The notes: generated by a model from the letters alone, not told the origin. DNA of 64,000 nt from Protonemura montana (GCA_947568835.1 OX387604.1:28869351-28933350); one strand, 5' to 3'. Positions 33,901 to 44,735 are shown, counted from the stretch's first letter. Numbers and translations are program-made.

Positions 33901-34238
33901 TTGTGTAGTAGGTACATACTTTCTTGAGTGCTATCTCCCACAGTAAGACTCGGGTCTCCAGCTGCGGGCGCAGACGTGTGACCCCTTCCAGGGCCAAGGG
34001 TACCGGCATTTGTTGAACCGATTAAACCACTTGGTTTCAAGTCCAGGTGATTACTACTGGCACCACTACTACTAGCAACACCGCCAGCTTTTCCCTCTTC
34101 ACCGCCGTTCACGTGTGATTCCGTTCCTGGCTCCTCTTTGACAGTTGCTTCAGGAAGTATTGCTTGAGATATAGATGGTTCTGTTTTGATTACAGTACTC
34201 CCACTCTTTTCTCGCTTTTCTTTGCCTTCTTTAATCAT
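21986..34238 (-). CDS. BCL9: BCL9/legless-like beta-catenin co-activator
   Basis: Seven phase-consistent coding exons: 33920-34238, 33442-33537, 32680-32921, 30895-31225, 25074-25841, 24197-24401, 21986-23930, giving 1301 aa. In Wnt signalling BCL9 links beta-catenin to Pygopus in the nucleus. HD1 (about residues 180-210: QIFVFSTSLANKSAEAV) is the Pygo PHD-binding motif. HD2 (about 338-362: LTPQQRQHREEQ, then MLFPEQQ) is the beta-catenin-binding helix. A second conserved helix follows (416-436: QIEWQKLQHQFYEE). The C-terminal half is Gly/Met/Pro-rich and carries LQYFP, as in vertebrate BCL9, plus a similar IQYLP 42 residues earlier. The N-terminus has IKTE, VKEE and VKTE, matching the SUMO consensus. 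Exon 5 was started at the strong acceptor CTCTTTCAG|GA (25841), which restores phase. The 5-kb intron 25842-30894 holds the 88-bp array and MITEs, and 31226-32679 the 12-bp array. A non-coding first exon may exist upstream. Confidence 0.93.
26624..26745 (+). mobile_element. palindromic MITE-like element, copy 1 (partial)
   Basis: It starts with a hairpin (TTACTTCTTCAAGG / CCTTGAAGAAGTAA) and continues through ACGAAACGTTGGGAAATTTAG to a CAAATAGTTT end. The same sequence recurs in inverted orientation at 27104 and as a nearly full palindrome at 39286. It lies in BCL9 intron 4. No coding capacity. Confidence 0.6.
27104..27228 (-). mobile_element. palindromic MITE-like element, copy 2 (partial, inverted)
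   Basis: Begins AAAAACTATTTCAACTGGG, passes AAATTTCCCGACGTTTCGTAAC and ends near GAGCAGTCCTGAC. It is the reverse complement of copy 1 for most of its length, tail-to-tail with it across about 360 bp. Confidence 0.6.
27580..27627 (+). repeat. dispersed repeat, copy a
   Basis: GTGCTAAGGATAAATCAAG followed by TAGACATGAGTCTAAAAACC matches about 50 bp at 42585-42632 with few differences. Both copies lie close to MITE-like sequences, so this may be part of a larger non-autonomous element. Confidence 0.5.
28139..29628 (+). repeat. 88-bp tandem array in BCL9 intron 4
   Basis: About 17 units of 88 bp, with landmarks AGAACCAGGGCTCAGAAGAG, a tripled GTCAGA-like run, GGGCTACCGGTGGAGTACG and AACGCAAGCAGGCACTTT. 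One unit near the left end is 82 bp because it lacks one six-base GTCAGA step. Units differ at a few sites (GGGCT/GGACT, ACGCAG/ACGTAG, CAGG/CATG). Non-coding. Confidence 0.92.
31300..32223 (+). repeat. 12-bp minisatellite in BCL9 intron 3
   Basis: About 77 units of GGTAACAGTGAT, alternating irregularly with GGTAACGGTGAT. It begins about 75 bp beyond the exon 31225 acceptor. Because 12 is a multiple of three, several frames are open across it; these are artefacts. Confidence 0.95.
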
Positions 34239-35540
34239 TGTGATTTTGATTTTTCACTTACTAGTCCAGAATAGAAATGAATAGATAGCAGATGTACCTA
34301 ACGTATAGGTTAGTCTTAACCATGGATTCGAGAATACACTGACACTTTCTTTACAACGCACAGATTAACTGCGGTAGAAACAAGCTGTCTTCGAAGATAT
34401 TCACGTTACCTTATTCTTCTGAATTTCTCTGGCATTAACCCCCATGTAATAATTTGCAACCCCACCATTAGGCTGACCATTGCCAAATTAGACTGGCAGC
34501 ACAGCTAACTCACAGTCAACTGAGTTGGAAGACAACCATAAAAAAGTCTGTATTATATCATCCATCACTGAAAGGAAGACTGTTTTCCTTATTGTTTAGT
34601 AAATAAGACTGGATATCGTCATTAGCATTGAGCCTATTAGTAGGTAGGCTAATCGAGTTAAGCTCACATGGCAAACACGAAACTGTGGAGCAGTCGAGAA
34701 GTCCAAGAGAATTAGCCCAGGGAGGTGCTGTCTAGAACAAATCTTAGCGCTAGAAACCGTTTTCTATCTTTCTTCACAACATAAAATAACAAACATTCTT
34801 ATCGAAAAACCACTATCAAATCTAACTCAACAGCTACCTAGGGCATTGTAGCTTGCGACCATTTTGAAATCAATCAGTCTTACCATTAGGGAAATATCTA
34901 TTGTTATTATCATGTTAACTAAACTTGGTTTTCACATTGCACACACGGATGACGGTAATCGAGACTAGTTAAAAAACACACGAATTTTGACTTTGAAAGG
35001 GCAGTATCTTCTATTTAGCTGCCAAAGTACTTAAAAGTTTGTACGATTATTATTGTTATGTTTTCACCGTAGGTAAACATGTTTACAATAACATGAAAGG
35101 AAAAGTTTATAGCGCACCGACAGTGTGTTGTACCAACTGACAAACTTAAAAATATTTTGTCGTTCCATGAACAGCACAATTTGACTAAAATAAAAAATTA
35201 TAATTTATTTGTAGATTGTTCCTCTGAAAATTTGAGAAGTAAAGGTTGTTTATTTTTACCACGATAAGGCAATAGAACTAAAAATGTTCTAAATGTATAG
35301 GCGAAAATCGTTGTCATGGTTGGCAGCGCAAGCGTAGAAATATCAAGGTCGTTGCAGTGGGTTGGACTTGGGTGGAGTTTGAGTTCCTGTTTCGAAGATT
35401 AAATTTCAGGTTACGCGAGATAACGCCTGCGTTTGCTCGTCTTCTGATCGTTTTTATAAAAGTATACATTTATATATCGCTGGTTTCTTATTTAGTAAAG
35501 GAAGTCAATTATAAAACAAAGTTTCTTTGGCGTTTTAATA
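34239..35540. promoter_or_regulatory. shared divergent upstream region of BCL9 and ARPC4
   Basis: The BCL9 start (minus) and ARPC4 start (plus) are 1.3 kb apart, head to head, so both 5' UTRs and core promoters should lie here. No TATA box or other core element could be assigned with confidence. No tandem array or transposon was seen in this stretch. Confidence 0.45.
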
Positions 35541-38350
35541 ATGGTAAGCTAACCCTTAAAATACACCTCCCAACTGTCATTACACCATACCTTATTGCTT
35601 ATTTTAAGTTTTTGGTCGATTTCTGCCAAAATACAACGTCTACTCATTTACTTACCCGTTTCTCTTGCGACTTGCCTTCTTTCTTTCCAAAGTTGCCTTT
35701 TCAAAGCAATCCTCTTATTTTCATTTTGGGTTAGGGGCAGACTCTGTCAAAGTACATGGTACTTTCGACATCAGCAATACACAGTTTGATACCTCATGGG
35801 TAGTTATTTCAACACTGAAGTCCAGTTACACATGTAGTTAATGATCATATTAACGTTGAGTAACATTTTTCTATGTTATTTCAGTTCTGATCCTCTACTA
35901 ACTAATGCCTTCGTGCTTAGTCATCACTCGGCACACCCGCCATGTACCAAACTAACATTTTTCAATGGCTGTCTTACAAATATCTATGTTCTCAATGCAA
36001 TACTTTTACCATTCACTCTATAAATGTCCACTGCAAACTTTATTGGTTTTGACATATGCTGATGAGTGATGATTATCTTATTAAAATGTCAGAAGTTACC
36101 TAGGCACTGTGAGTGTACTCGTTTCTCTGGGGCCTGGACCCAACAATATCCTAGGTATTAATACCTTTGAACCTGTGGAAAAATGTCCCTGTGATAGCAA
36201 TTGTATTATTGTTTTCCAAATTAATTAACTCTGCTTAATTACCCACTAAAACAAGTTAATACAGTAGATAGGTACAATGCTCTTCTGCTACAGCATATTT
36301 AATTACAATGTCACAAAGCAAGCTGTCTTTTTTACTTATGTTTCTTGACAGTTAAGCGTCAGTTTATTGCTGCTAACTGACATTTCTAATTTAGTGCCTA
36401 CATTTGCAAGATATTTATAAATAAAATGTTTTCTGGAAGTTTTCGTCAGTGTAATTTTAAGCCATTTATTATTTTCATTTGCTTTTCAGGCGGCAACTCT
36501 GAGACCATATCTTACGGCTGTCCGGCACACTCTAACAGCTGCAATGTGCCTCGATAACTTTTCATCACAAGTCGTTGAACGCCACAATAAACCTGAAGTT
36601 GAAGTGAGGTACGTGTGTTCAGTTTGATTTCTATTTTATAGCAGAACACGATATTTAAGGAAATCAAGTTACCTACGTGTTATTGGAATGTTGATACAAA
36701 TCTATCTCTGTTTCGCAATCCTGTAAACTTGCAATGTAGGGGGAAAAATATGTGGAAACTGTCCAATCAACTGGGATATAAAACAAAGATCCCTCTACAA
36801 TCAATCGACCAATAACGACCTGGTTCAAAATGATAATTTCTAGAAAACTAATAATATCATTTATTTCAGGACAAGTAAAGAACTTCTTTTAACACCTGTT
36901 GTCATCAGTCGAAACGAGAAAGAAAAGGTTTTGATCGAGACATCAATCAACTCGGTGCGGATAAGCATCGCGGTAAAACAGGCCGACGAAATAGAACGAA
37001 TTCTCTGCCATAAATTCATGCGATTTATGATGATGAGAGCAGAGAATTTTATTGTACTAAGAAGGAAACCTGTCGAGGTGAGAACTTGAAACCAAAGCTA
37101 AGCTTTAAGTGTCAATAAAGCACATAGGGAAATGTTTTTTGCTTTTTGGATTGTTTTTAAGTGGGAAGAGTTTGGAATCAAAATAAGTTAATTACACATT
37201 ACATTCTAATTAATCCTAATGACACTGTCTTTACAGGATATCCACTTCGGATCCAGTTAAAATGAAAAAATTTAAATCTTACATTTCTGCTATGTTCTTA
37301 AAATTTGGTTGCTGTCCATTCAATTTATTTTCAAGGTGGATTTTTGTGAAATTACACTTTCTCACGCGACGCCTTATTGGCACTGCAAACGTAATCTGCA
37401 TTAACGTGAATGATACTTTAACCTCCAAATGCCAAACATGACTAGCCTTTGGTCTTCAAATTAGTTTATGAAAATAATTACAATAACTGTGATGTCTTTT
37501 TCTGTGTTACAGGGATATGACATCAGCTTTCTGATTACCAATTTCCACACTGAACAAATGTACAAGCACAAGCTGGTAGATTTCGTTATTCATTTTATGG
37601 AGGAAATTGACAAGGAAATCAGTGAAATGAAGCTAGCTGCCAATGCAAGAGCAAGAATTTGCTCAGAGGAATTTCTTAAAAGAGTGAGTACTGTTTTTCT
37701 TCAGTTTTGAAATCATCACATTAAATATTAATAGCGTTCACGCAAGACCTAGCTTGGAGCTATGATGGAAAATCTACTTTCAAAAATAACACGAGACTAC
37801 AAGTATTTTGGTTGCATTTTGCCATTGTGTTTTCTTTAAGTTCTATCTACCTGCAAAGACGTTGCCAGTCCACATTCTTGACCATTATTTTCCGTTTTGT
37901 ATTAAGTATTACACGTGATTCCAAAATGGATTTGAAATGTCAATAATTTTCAAACCTGCAGAACAATTGTCAGGCATTGAGCCTGGTTTCTCATAGCGAC
38001 TCAAGAAGAAAGCAAAGGCATAATACTTAAACAATTCTGTAGTTCACAATGGAACAATGGAAAAACAAATATGTCACCGGCCACCGGATAGATCCTTGTT
38101 AAATAGCACATAGAGTACTTGACACCAATGTTACATAAAAATTGTTTCATGTTTTAAGTTGCTTAGTAGGTATTGAAAAGTAAAGATTAGTAAATTGGGA
38201 TGAAAGGAAGCAATGTAGGGAGTTGAGACATGTGGAATTCAAGTTGGGAGACTAAATCATCAACTTTCTGGCTGCTTTCGTTCCCTGTTCACTTCACTTT
38301 GGAAACAAATTGACTCATCATTGTGTTATTTCTTTGTTTATCAGTTCTAA
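35541..38350 (+). CDS. ARPC4: Actin-related protein 2/3 complex subunit 4
   Basis: Five exons: 35541-35543 (ATG only), 36490-36608, 36870-37077, 37513-37683, 38345-38350 (TTC TAA). They give 168 aa, the same as human ARPC4. The protein is very close to the family: [93 protein letters not shown]4 is a core scaffold subunit of the Arp2/3 complex, which nucleates branched actin. The start codon is the last three bases of exon 1 (ATG|GTAAGC), and exon 2 begins at GCG GCA ACT (M-A-A-T-L). The final exon codes for one residue plus the stop. The acceptor before exon 2 is CTTTTCAG. Confidence 0.97.
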
Positions 38351-38654
38351 TATGAAGAATATTAATCGCCTGGAAGGTGCTGCAAGAAAGAGTGGACCGA
38401 TGAACGATGTTTTACCAAACTGCAGATGAATTGTCTGGACTAAACATCACAGCAAAGCATCGAAGATAAGGAAACAAACATTAGGAATAGTTAATAGGAA
38501 TTCAGATGGTTCAATCATATACATTCAACACATAGCGGGCTGGCCTCCCGTACATTTTTATAGTCATTTTTGGTTGCCGTTTATTTTACAATAATTTTTT
38601 TCCAAGGCTGTTAAATTTTACATGTTTTGCTGACTTTGATTTGAGGGATGGTTA

Positions 38655-38731
38655 GGAGAACACGAGAACACGTGTGGACACGAGAACACGAGAACACGTG
38701 GACACGAGAACACGTGGACACGAGAACACGT
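38655..38731 (+). repeat. short repeat in the ARPC4 3' UTR, rich in CACGTG
   Basis: Irregular repeats of ACACGAGAACACGTGG with CACGTG or near variants occurring several times, about 300 nt after the ARPC4 stop. Confidence 0.75.
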
Positions 38732-39198
38732 AAAGAAGAATCATAACGACTGTTATTTTTCTATAGTTCAATATATCTTTTTTTTTTCAATTTCAGTTTT
38801 GTAAGTGTTCACATGAGCTCTCTTTATTAAGTATGAAGCATTTATTAGCGTTCACCATGTGAATACTTCCATAAAGTAATAGTTTATATGCAATTTATGA
38901 GCTGCACCTAATCTTCTTTAGTGAATTTGTCGAATGTATTTTTTCCATAAGGTGTAGACATTATTGAGATTTTGGTTATAAAATATATATGTATCAGCAT
39001 CTTCTTGTTCAACAAAGACATATAGGGGATAAACGATGAGTATTATAATACAATTGTATAACAATGTATATGTGCCAGGAGTTTTATTTATTAACTATTA
39101 TTATGGAGAAATTGTTCCTCCTTCAATACTAATGAATTCCTCTGTACGAATGATCGAAACATAGTAACTGCTTAAATGATACAAACAAAGAAGCTCAA

Positions 39199-39204
39199 AA
39201 TAAA
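39199..39204 (+). terminator. candidate poly(A) signal for ARPC4
   Basis: AATAAA about 850 nt after the stop codon. It would give a 3' UTR of about 0.9 kb. Confidence 0.35.
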
Positions 39205-39285
39205 AATATCTTCAAAAGAATTGACTGTATTTATTGTGGTTTTAAAACTCATGTCTACATTATCTAACGTCAGCAATAGTTTTGA

Positions 39286-39500
39286 CAAAAACTACTTGAA
39301 TGTTTAGTGAAGAACAATTCAATTTCCCAACGTTTGGTTACTTGCACCTGTTACTTTATCAAGGGTCAGAGCAGTCTTGACATTTTCGATAAACGTCACG
39401 ACTGCTTTCACCCTTGATAAAATAACAGGTAAAAGTTACAAAATGTTGGGAAAGAAAGATGTTCTTGACAGAGCATTCAAAACCTAGTTCAAATAGTTTA
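39286..39500. mobile_element. palindromic MITE-like element, copy 3 (fullest)
   Basis: Arms of roughly 90 bp are inverted copies of each other (CAATTTCCCAACGTTTGGTTAC against GTTACAAAATGTTGGGAAAG; TTTATCAAGGGT against CCCTTGATAAA) around a short centre. The outer end is GTTCAAATAGTTT. It is the longest copy of the family in the window and has no coding capacity. Confidence 0.65.
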
Positions 39501-39629
39501 CATATTTTCCAATTAGTTCACCTTTTGTCGGGAAAGCCACAACCTTGAAGTACAGTCTTGTACAGTCTTGATGTTTTCAAATTCTGAATTAACGGGATTT
39601 TTGGTTTTCTAAAGTTTCACTTTAAAGCT

Positions 39630-40713
39630 GGAACCAGCAAGCAGTGGATGGAACCAGCAAGCAGTGGATGGAACCAGCATGCAGTGGATGGAACCAGCTA
39701 GCAGTGGATGGAACCAGCAAGCAGTGGATGGAACCAGCATGCAGTGGATGGAACCAGCAAGCAGTGGATGGAACCAGCAAGCAGTGGATGGAACCAGCAA
39801 GCAGTGGATGGAACCAGCATGCAGTGGATGGAACCAGCAAGCAGTGGATGGAACCAGCAAGCAGTGGATGGAACCAGCAAGCAGTGGATGGAACCAGCAA
39901 GCAGTGGATGGAACCAGCAAGCAGTGGATGGAACCAGCAAGCAGTGAATGGAACCAGCATGCAGTGGATGGAACCAGCAAGCAGTGGATGGAACCAGCAA
40001 GCAGTGGATGGAACCAGCAAGCAGTGGATGGAACCAGCAAGCAGTGGATGGAACCAGCAAGCAGTGGATGGAACCAGCAAGCAGTGGATGGAACCAGCAT
40101 GCAGTGGATGGAACCAGCAAGCAGTGGATGGAACCAGCAAGCAGTGGATGGAACCAGCAAGCAGTGGATGGAACCAGCATGCAGTGGATGGAACCAGCAA
40201 GCAGTGGATGGAACCAGCAAGCAGTGGATGGAACCAGCAAGCAGTGGATGGAACCAGCAAGCAGTGGATGGAACCAGCATGCAGTGGATGGAACCAGCAA
40301 GCAGTGGATGGAACCAGCAAGCAGTGGATGGAACCAGCATGCAGTGGATGGAACCAGCAAGCAGTGGATGGAACCAGCAAGCAGTGGATGGAACCAGCAA
40401 GCAGTGGATGGAACCAGCATGCAGTGGATGGAACCAGCAAGCAGTGGATGGAACCAGCAAGCAGTGGATGGAACCAGCATGCAGTGGATGGAACCAGCAA
40501 GCAGTGGATGGAACCAGCAAGCAGTGGATGGAACCAGCAAGCAGTGGATGGAACCAGCAAGCAGTGGATGGAACCAGCAAGCAGTGGATGGAACCAGCTA
40601 GCAGTGGATGGAACCAGCAAGCAGTGGATGGAACCAGCAAGCAGTGGATGGAACCAGCAAGCAGTGGATGGAACCAGCTAGCAGTGGATGGAACCAGCTA
40701 GCAGTGGATGGAT
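39630..40713 (+). repeat. 20-bp minisatellite
   Basis: About 54 units of GCAGTGGATGGAACCAGCAA, with CAT or CTA variants at one site. Because 20 is not a multiple of three, each strand reads the same repeated peptide in all frames, which makes long false ORFs. It lies 3' of ARPC4. Confidence 0.95.
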
Positions 40714-40800
40714 GGGAGCTGGACTGAAGAAATGGGCAACCGGCAATTAGAAGGTCCGGGTTCGTATCCTAGTTCGACTGTACATATTTCCAGCCAAGCT
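40714..40800 (+). other. tRNA-like B-box segment at the array edge
   Basis: After the last 20-bp unit the sequence continues to GGTCCGGGTTCGTATCCTAG, a close match to a Pol III B box. The 20-bp unit (CTAGCAGTGGATGG) weakly resembles an A box, so the array may come from the head of a tRNA-type SINE. Confidence 0.35.
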
Positions 40801-41233
40801 CCCCGTCCAATATTGAAACTACAAAATCTGAAGCTCACTGCATTGACTGGAGATTGGCAAGGCTATTGTTGTAAATCACTCTTTATGCTGGAGGTGTGAC
40901 AGTTTTCAATGTGGGCCTAAGCCATTTCATTTGTTGTGGTTTAAAACGCAAAGAGAAGGAGAAGGAACTTTCGGTAGAAGAAAATTGGCGTCGCATGGTG
41001 CACTTGTCGAGACATTTCAAGGATTTCCGAGAATATTAACTTTAATCGCTGTAGAGATGTTACGCTGTTAACAGTGACAAAGTCAACTTGCCGAAACTTA
41101 AAATTTTTCGGAAATCCTAGGAATTTCACGATAAGTTCATTACCCGACGCCAATTTTCTTTGGTAATTTTCGCTCCCTTCCTTCTTCGCCACAACAAATA
41201 TCCAGCCTCTTGGCACCCAATTTATAAGAAGAA
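40801..41233. other. intergenic, nothing recognised
   Basis: No gene, array or RNA was seen, apart from the left target-site copy TAAGAAGAA at 41225-41233. Confidence 0.3.
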
Positions 41234-41774
41234 CCAAACGGTTTGCCGTGTTGGAAACACCGGTTCTCGTTAGATCACCGAAGTTAAGCAACACTGCGCT
41301 GAGTCAGGTATTGGATGGATGACCACCGAACGGTTTGGCGTGTTGGAAACACCGGTTCTCATTAGATCACCGAAGTTAAGCAACACTGCGCTGAGTCAGG
41401 TATTGGATGGGTGACCATCATACACATGACCAGTTCTGTTCGGGAGAGAGGTTGGAGGGATGAAAGTTAGTACAGCAACTTCATTCGCCTTGCTTATCAA
41501 CCTTTCGACAGCATGGATTTGTGGAGGAATCCTGCTGTTCGAGTTGTGCCGTCCTTCGGAAGGGACGTTAAGCCGGTGGTCCCCTTGGTGCTCTTCGACA
41601 GGAGTAGGCTACGTGCCGGCACCGGGTTTAACCTCTTCCCTTCTAGGCTAGGTTAGGTTCATCATCATCATCATCATCATCCTCTCATTCACCGACGCCA
41701 TTAGACCAGTGCCGCATGGCCAGATGTCAAAACAGTGCGTCGTTAAACACCACAAATAATAATAATAAATAATG
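41234..41774 (+). mobile_element. 5S-rRNA-headed SINE, copy 1 (dimeric head)
   Basis: The head matches the 5S rRNA promoter region (ACACCGGTTCTCG, GATCACCGAAGTTAAGCAAC, TTGGATGGGTGACC), so it belongs to the 5S-derived SINE3 class. A central block GCCGTCCTTCGGAAGGGACG, then TTAAGCCGGTGGTCCCC, resembles from memory the conserved core of Deu-type SINEs. The tail is CGTCGTTAAACACCACAAAT with an AAT-rich end. A 9-bp target-site duplication, TAAGAAGAA, flanks it (41225-41233, 41775-41783). The 5S head is present twice, 92 bp apart. Confidence 0.8.
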
Positions 41775-42502
41775 TAAGAAGAATATATTATAATATATAC
41801 ATAATACCATATGAAGATTATATTATGATGATTTTATGGAAGAAGCTTAGAGAAAGAAATGGTTCCTTTCCGTACAGTAGAGGAGCTGTTCCAGAAAAGC
41901 AAGAAAAATCTTCGAAAATCACGGGAAACTACAACTAATATTACAACATCCTGGAACAGGATGGAACCTGAGTCCTTCAGAACTCACTGTTGATGCACTA
42001 ACTGCACCACCATGATTGGAATCTTCTTTCAATTATACTTATGAATTATGTAATTTGAATATTACCAGCATTTTTAGAAGCTAACATTGCAAACCTTCCT
42101 TAAGAAGCAGACTGTATTGATTGGGAGCATTCTTTTTTGTTGTTGTTGGTTATATGACAAGTGTTATGACATTGTAATGCACGATGTAAGATAACATAAT
42201 CAATCCTTCTCCAACCAAACTACCAGTAAATACTAGGCACCTATCGTGGGTGCTGTGCCATACTCTTCCCTGCCCTTACCCTTCTATGCCTTGCGATGCC
42301 CAGAAATGGTATTCTCAGTGCTATGTTAGGAACAAAGATCTCATTACCAGCTTGTCAGGAATCCTGTCAGGAATCCTGTCAGGAATCTATCCAAGTCTGA
42401 AATGCTAGTTGTTTAGCGTCCAGTATGGGGAATCAGGGACGGGTGCTCAACTATTTGTTTTTCCAAAAAATTACCAGATGTAAACATATGCTGCTTGCGA
42501 CA

Positions 42503-42580
42503 AAAACAATTTTAACTGGGGTTTGAATGTCAAGTGAAGAACAACTAAATTTTGTTGTTCTTCACTTAGCAATCGAAACT
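42503..42580. mobile_element. MITE-like element, copy 4 (internal deletion)
   Basis: Only the outer parts remain: TTTGAATGTCAAGTGAAG and AACAAC against GTTGTTCTTCACTTAGCA form a tight hairpin around TAAATTTT. Same family as copies 1-3. Confidence 0.5.
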
Positions 42581-42584
42581 AGTG

Positions 42585-42632
42585 CTAAGGTTAGATCAGG
42601 TAGACATGGGTCTAAAAACAATCATGTGATGA
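42585..42632 (+). repeat. dispersed repeat, copy b
   Basis: TGCTAAGGTTAGATCAGG followed by TAGACATGGGTCTAAAAAC matches copy a at 27580-27627. It directly abuts MITE copy 4. Confidence 0.5.
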
Positions 42633-42944
42633 AAGTATATCTTTTATAATGATCTTATGACAAATAAAATAAATACAAGTTCAATTCACATCGGTAGCGC
42701 CCGGGGAAACGTATTCTTCTGCCCCCTGACGTCTACGCCACTGTTAATTGTACCTAACCTGGTACCCTTTATCTATAGGAACAAAACCTGAGTTATCTGT
42801 GTGTGCATTCGTATGCTTGTTTGGTCATCTTCTACCTTCTACCTTCTACCAACTCAAAACCTGCTGGGAGAAATACGATATCGATTATATTTTCAGCAGA
42901 TATTTCCGTGTTATCAACTTTGACCCCATCTATTTTTCAGCAAC

Positions 42945-43045
42945 AAAGTAAGTGATCACGAGGATCGAACCGGAACTCTTCCGAATGAGAGGCAAACACA
43001 ATGCTCTCGTGACAGGAAACCGGCCACCAGGTTCGAACCTAAAGT
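42945..43045 (-). other. tRNA-related remnant
   Basis: On the minus strand, GGTTCGAACC is followed about 60 bp later by CCGGTTCGATCCTCG, both B-box-like. A 7-bp stem TCACGAG/CTCGTGA encloses an anticodon-arm-like GCCTCTCATTCGGAAGAG. It does not fold as a complete tRNA, so a SINE or tRNA pseudogene is more likely. Confidence 0.35.
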
Positions 43046-44494
43046 TTAGCATTTTGCGCACTAACTTGTGAACGCTCTTGAGCCAAAATATGAAAAATAT
43101 GAATACCTTGCCCAAATAAATAAAGAATTTATAAAGACCTTTACTCCTTTATACTTTTATTTGCATCTCTGTAACATTTTTTTAACACAGTTTTAGTTAA
43201 ATTTAAAATGTTTCTTTCATGCTGTAGATTTTATTAAAAAACATTCTATAGAAATTTCAATCACATTTCTTAAAAGGTTCCTTGTCATCCCTACATCACA
43301 ACGCAACTAAAATGCAGACCAATTTATTGATAATTGTGGTGAAGATGATGTGGTTGGTGTAACTTACCTAGCCTTTATGGGATGAGAGGAAATACGGTGC
43401 TGACAAGAGGTCGATAAGTAGGTGAGTGAGTCGCTGTATTAATTTCGATCTCGTCAACCTCTCTTCTGAGCAAAGAGGTCATAATAACATAGTGGTTGCC
43501 TAACCAGACCCTGACTGAGTACAATGTTGCTTAACTTAGGTGATAGTAATACATGTGATGCCCCATCCACTCCTAGGCTAAAACACTCTGATGATGGATT
43601 TTAGTTTGCTTTGCTCTTTGTCTAAAAAGGTATGAGATACTTTATTTGGGCCCTACATTTTCTCGTTGTAGTATTAGGTTCATTGAAGTGTAATTTCGTT
43701 TTCCCTTTAATCTATTGCTAATTAATGAGGCACATTGAGAGCTTCATTTCCGTACAAATTTGTGTTTCGAGCTCGATCAAAATCAGAGTGTGATGGTTTT
43801 TGAGCATTTATTCGAATTTGAATTTTTCAGTATTTTCCACTTGCAAAGTTATTTGAGACTGATTTGAAGTTGAACAATGCAATTTGCTGACGCATACGAA
43901 GTGTCGTCATAGGTAAATGTAGGTACCGAAGCAAAATCATGAATCCCTTATCAGGAAAATAACCGACCCGTCCAGATAAAGCCTAGTAAGTGAGTTTGCA
44001 TTTGGCAGTAGCTGCAAATAGCGACTTGGCAAATTTAAGACAGATCATACATTTTAATTATTACACAAATTCCACATCACCTAACTTTTATTGATGTTCG
44101 GGATGAAATGTTTAGTTATTTTTTGTTGTTTTTTCGTGATCCTCCTCTAGTTTGACAAAACTGAAAACTGCAAATAACATTAACGCGCAAGAAAAAAATG
44201 ATATTTCTCACTTGAACAGAATAGTTATGATCCGAGGACAAAAGAGTTGTACGTCATCATCCACCAGCTCCGACAACCCTATCACCGAACACCCTACTCT
44301 TTGAACAAAATCCCAGCATTTCTTCCTCTTTGGTGCCTTCTACTCTATAAAAGATTTCTTGCCAATCAGCATTAATTCTTGTTGAGTATCCTTGAGTTCG
44401 AAGCCGCGGAGATGTTGCTTTCCTCAGCATAAAGGCGCTATGCCCTGTCCGGGAAACCCCCTTCACCCTACTTTTTCCCCCTGACTACCCCCTT

Positions 44495-44585
44495 TACTCG
44501 ATACAGTCTAGTACCTGGGGGTGATTTGAACTCACCAACTCAAAACCTTGCCACTTAAGAGTGCACTGATGCTTGATCATGCTGT
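44495..44585 (-). other. tRNA-related remnant, T-arm intact
   Basis: On the minus strand GGTGA-GTTCAAA-TCACC forms a perfect T-arm hairpin, and CACT-CTTA-AGTG an anticodon-like hairpin, with a long variable segment between. No matching acceptor stem was seen. Probably a SINE or pseudo-tRNA. Confidence 0.35.
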
Positions 44586-44664
44586 CAACAAACAAATCTC
44601 TACCGTTCTTGATAAAAAAGACTATTTTTGGATGTTCGCTATTCACGCAATTGCTATTATCTGT

Positions 44665-44735
44665 AACCTAACCACGCCTGGCAAGTTGGTAGTAGCCTCT
44701 GCTTGGAGAGGGAGGTTCGATCTTCCATCCTGTTC
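44665..44735 (+). other. tRNA-related remnant with D-, anticodon- and T-arm pairing
   Basis: TGGCAAGTTGGTAGTAGCC can form a D-arm (GGC/GCC), TCT-GCTTGG-AGA a short anticodon-like stem, and GGGAG-GTTCGAT-CTTCC a 5-bp T-arm. No acceptor stem is visible. Likely a tRNA-derived SINE head. Confidence 0.4.

Noticed and set aside
39609..40701. Overlapping 280-345 codon ORFs in the 20-bp array
   Set aside because: All frames read the same repeated peptide, and the flanks show no coding character. These are satellite artefacts.
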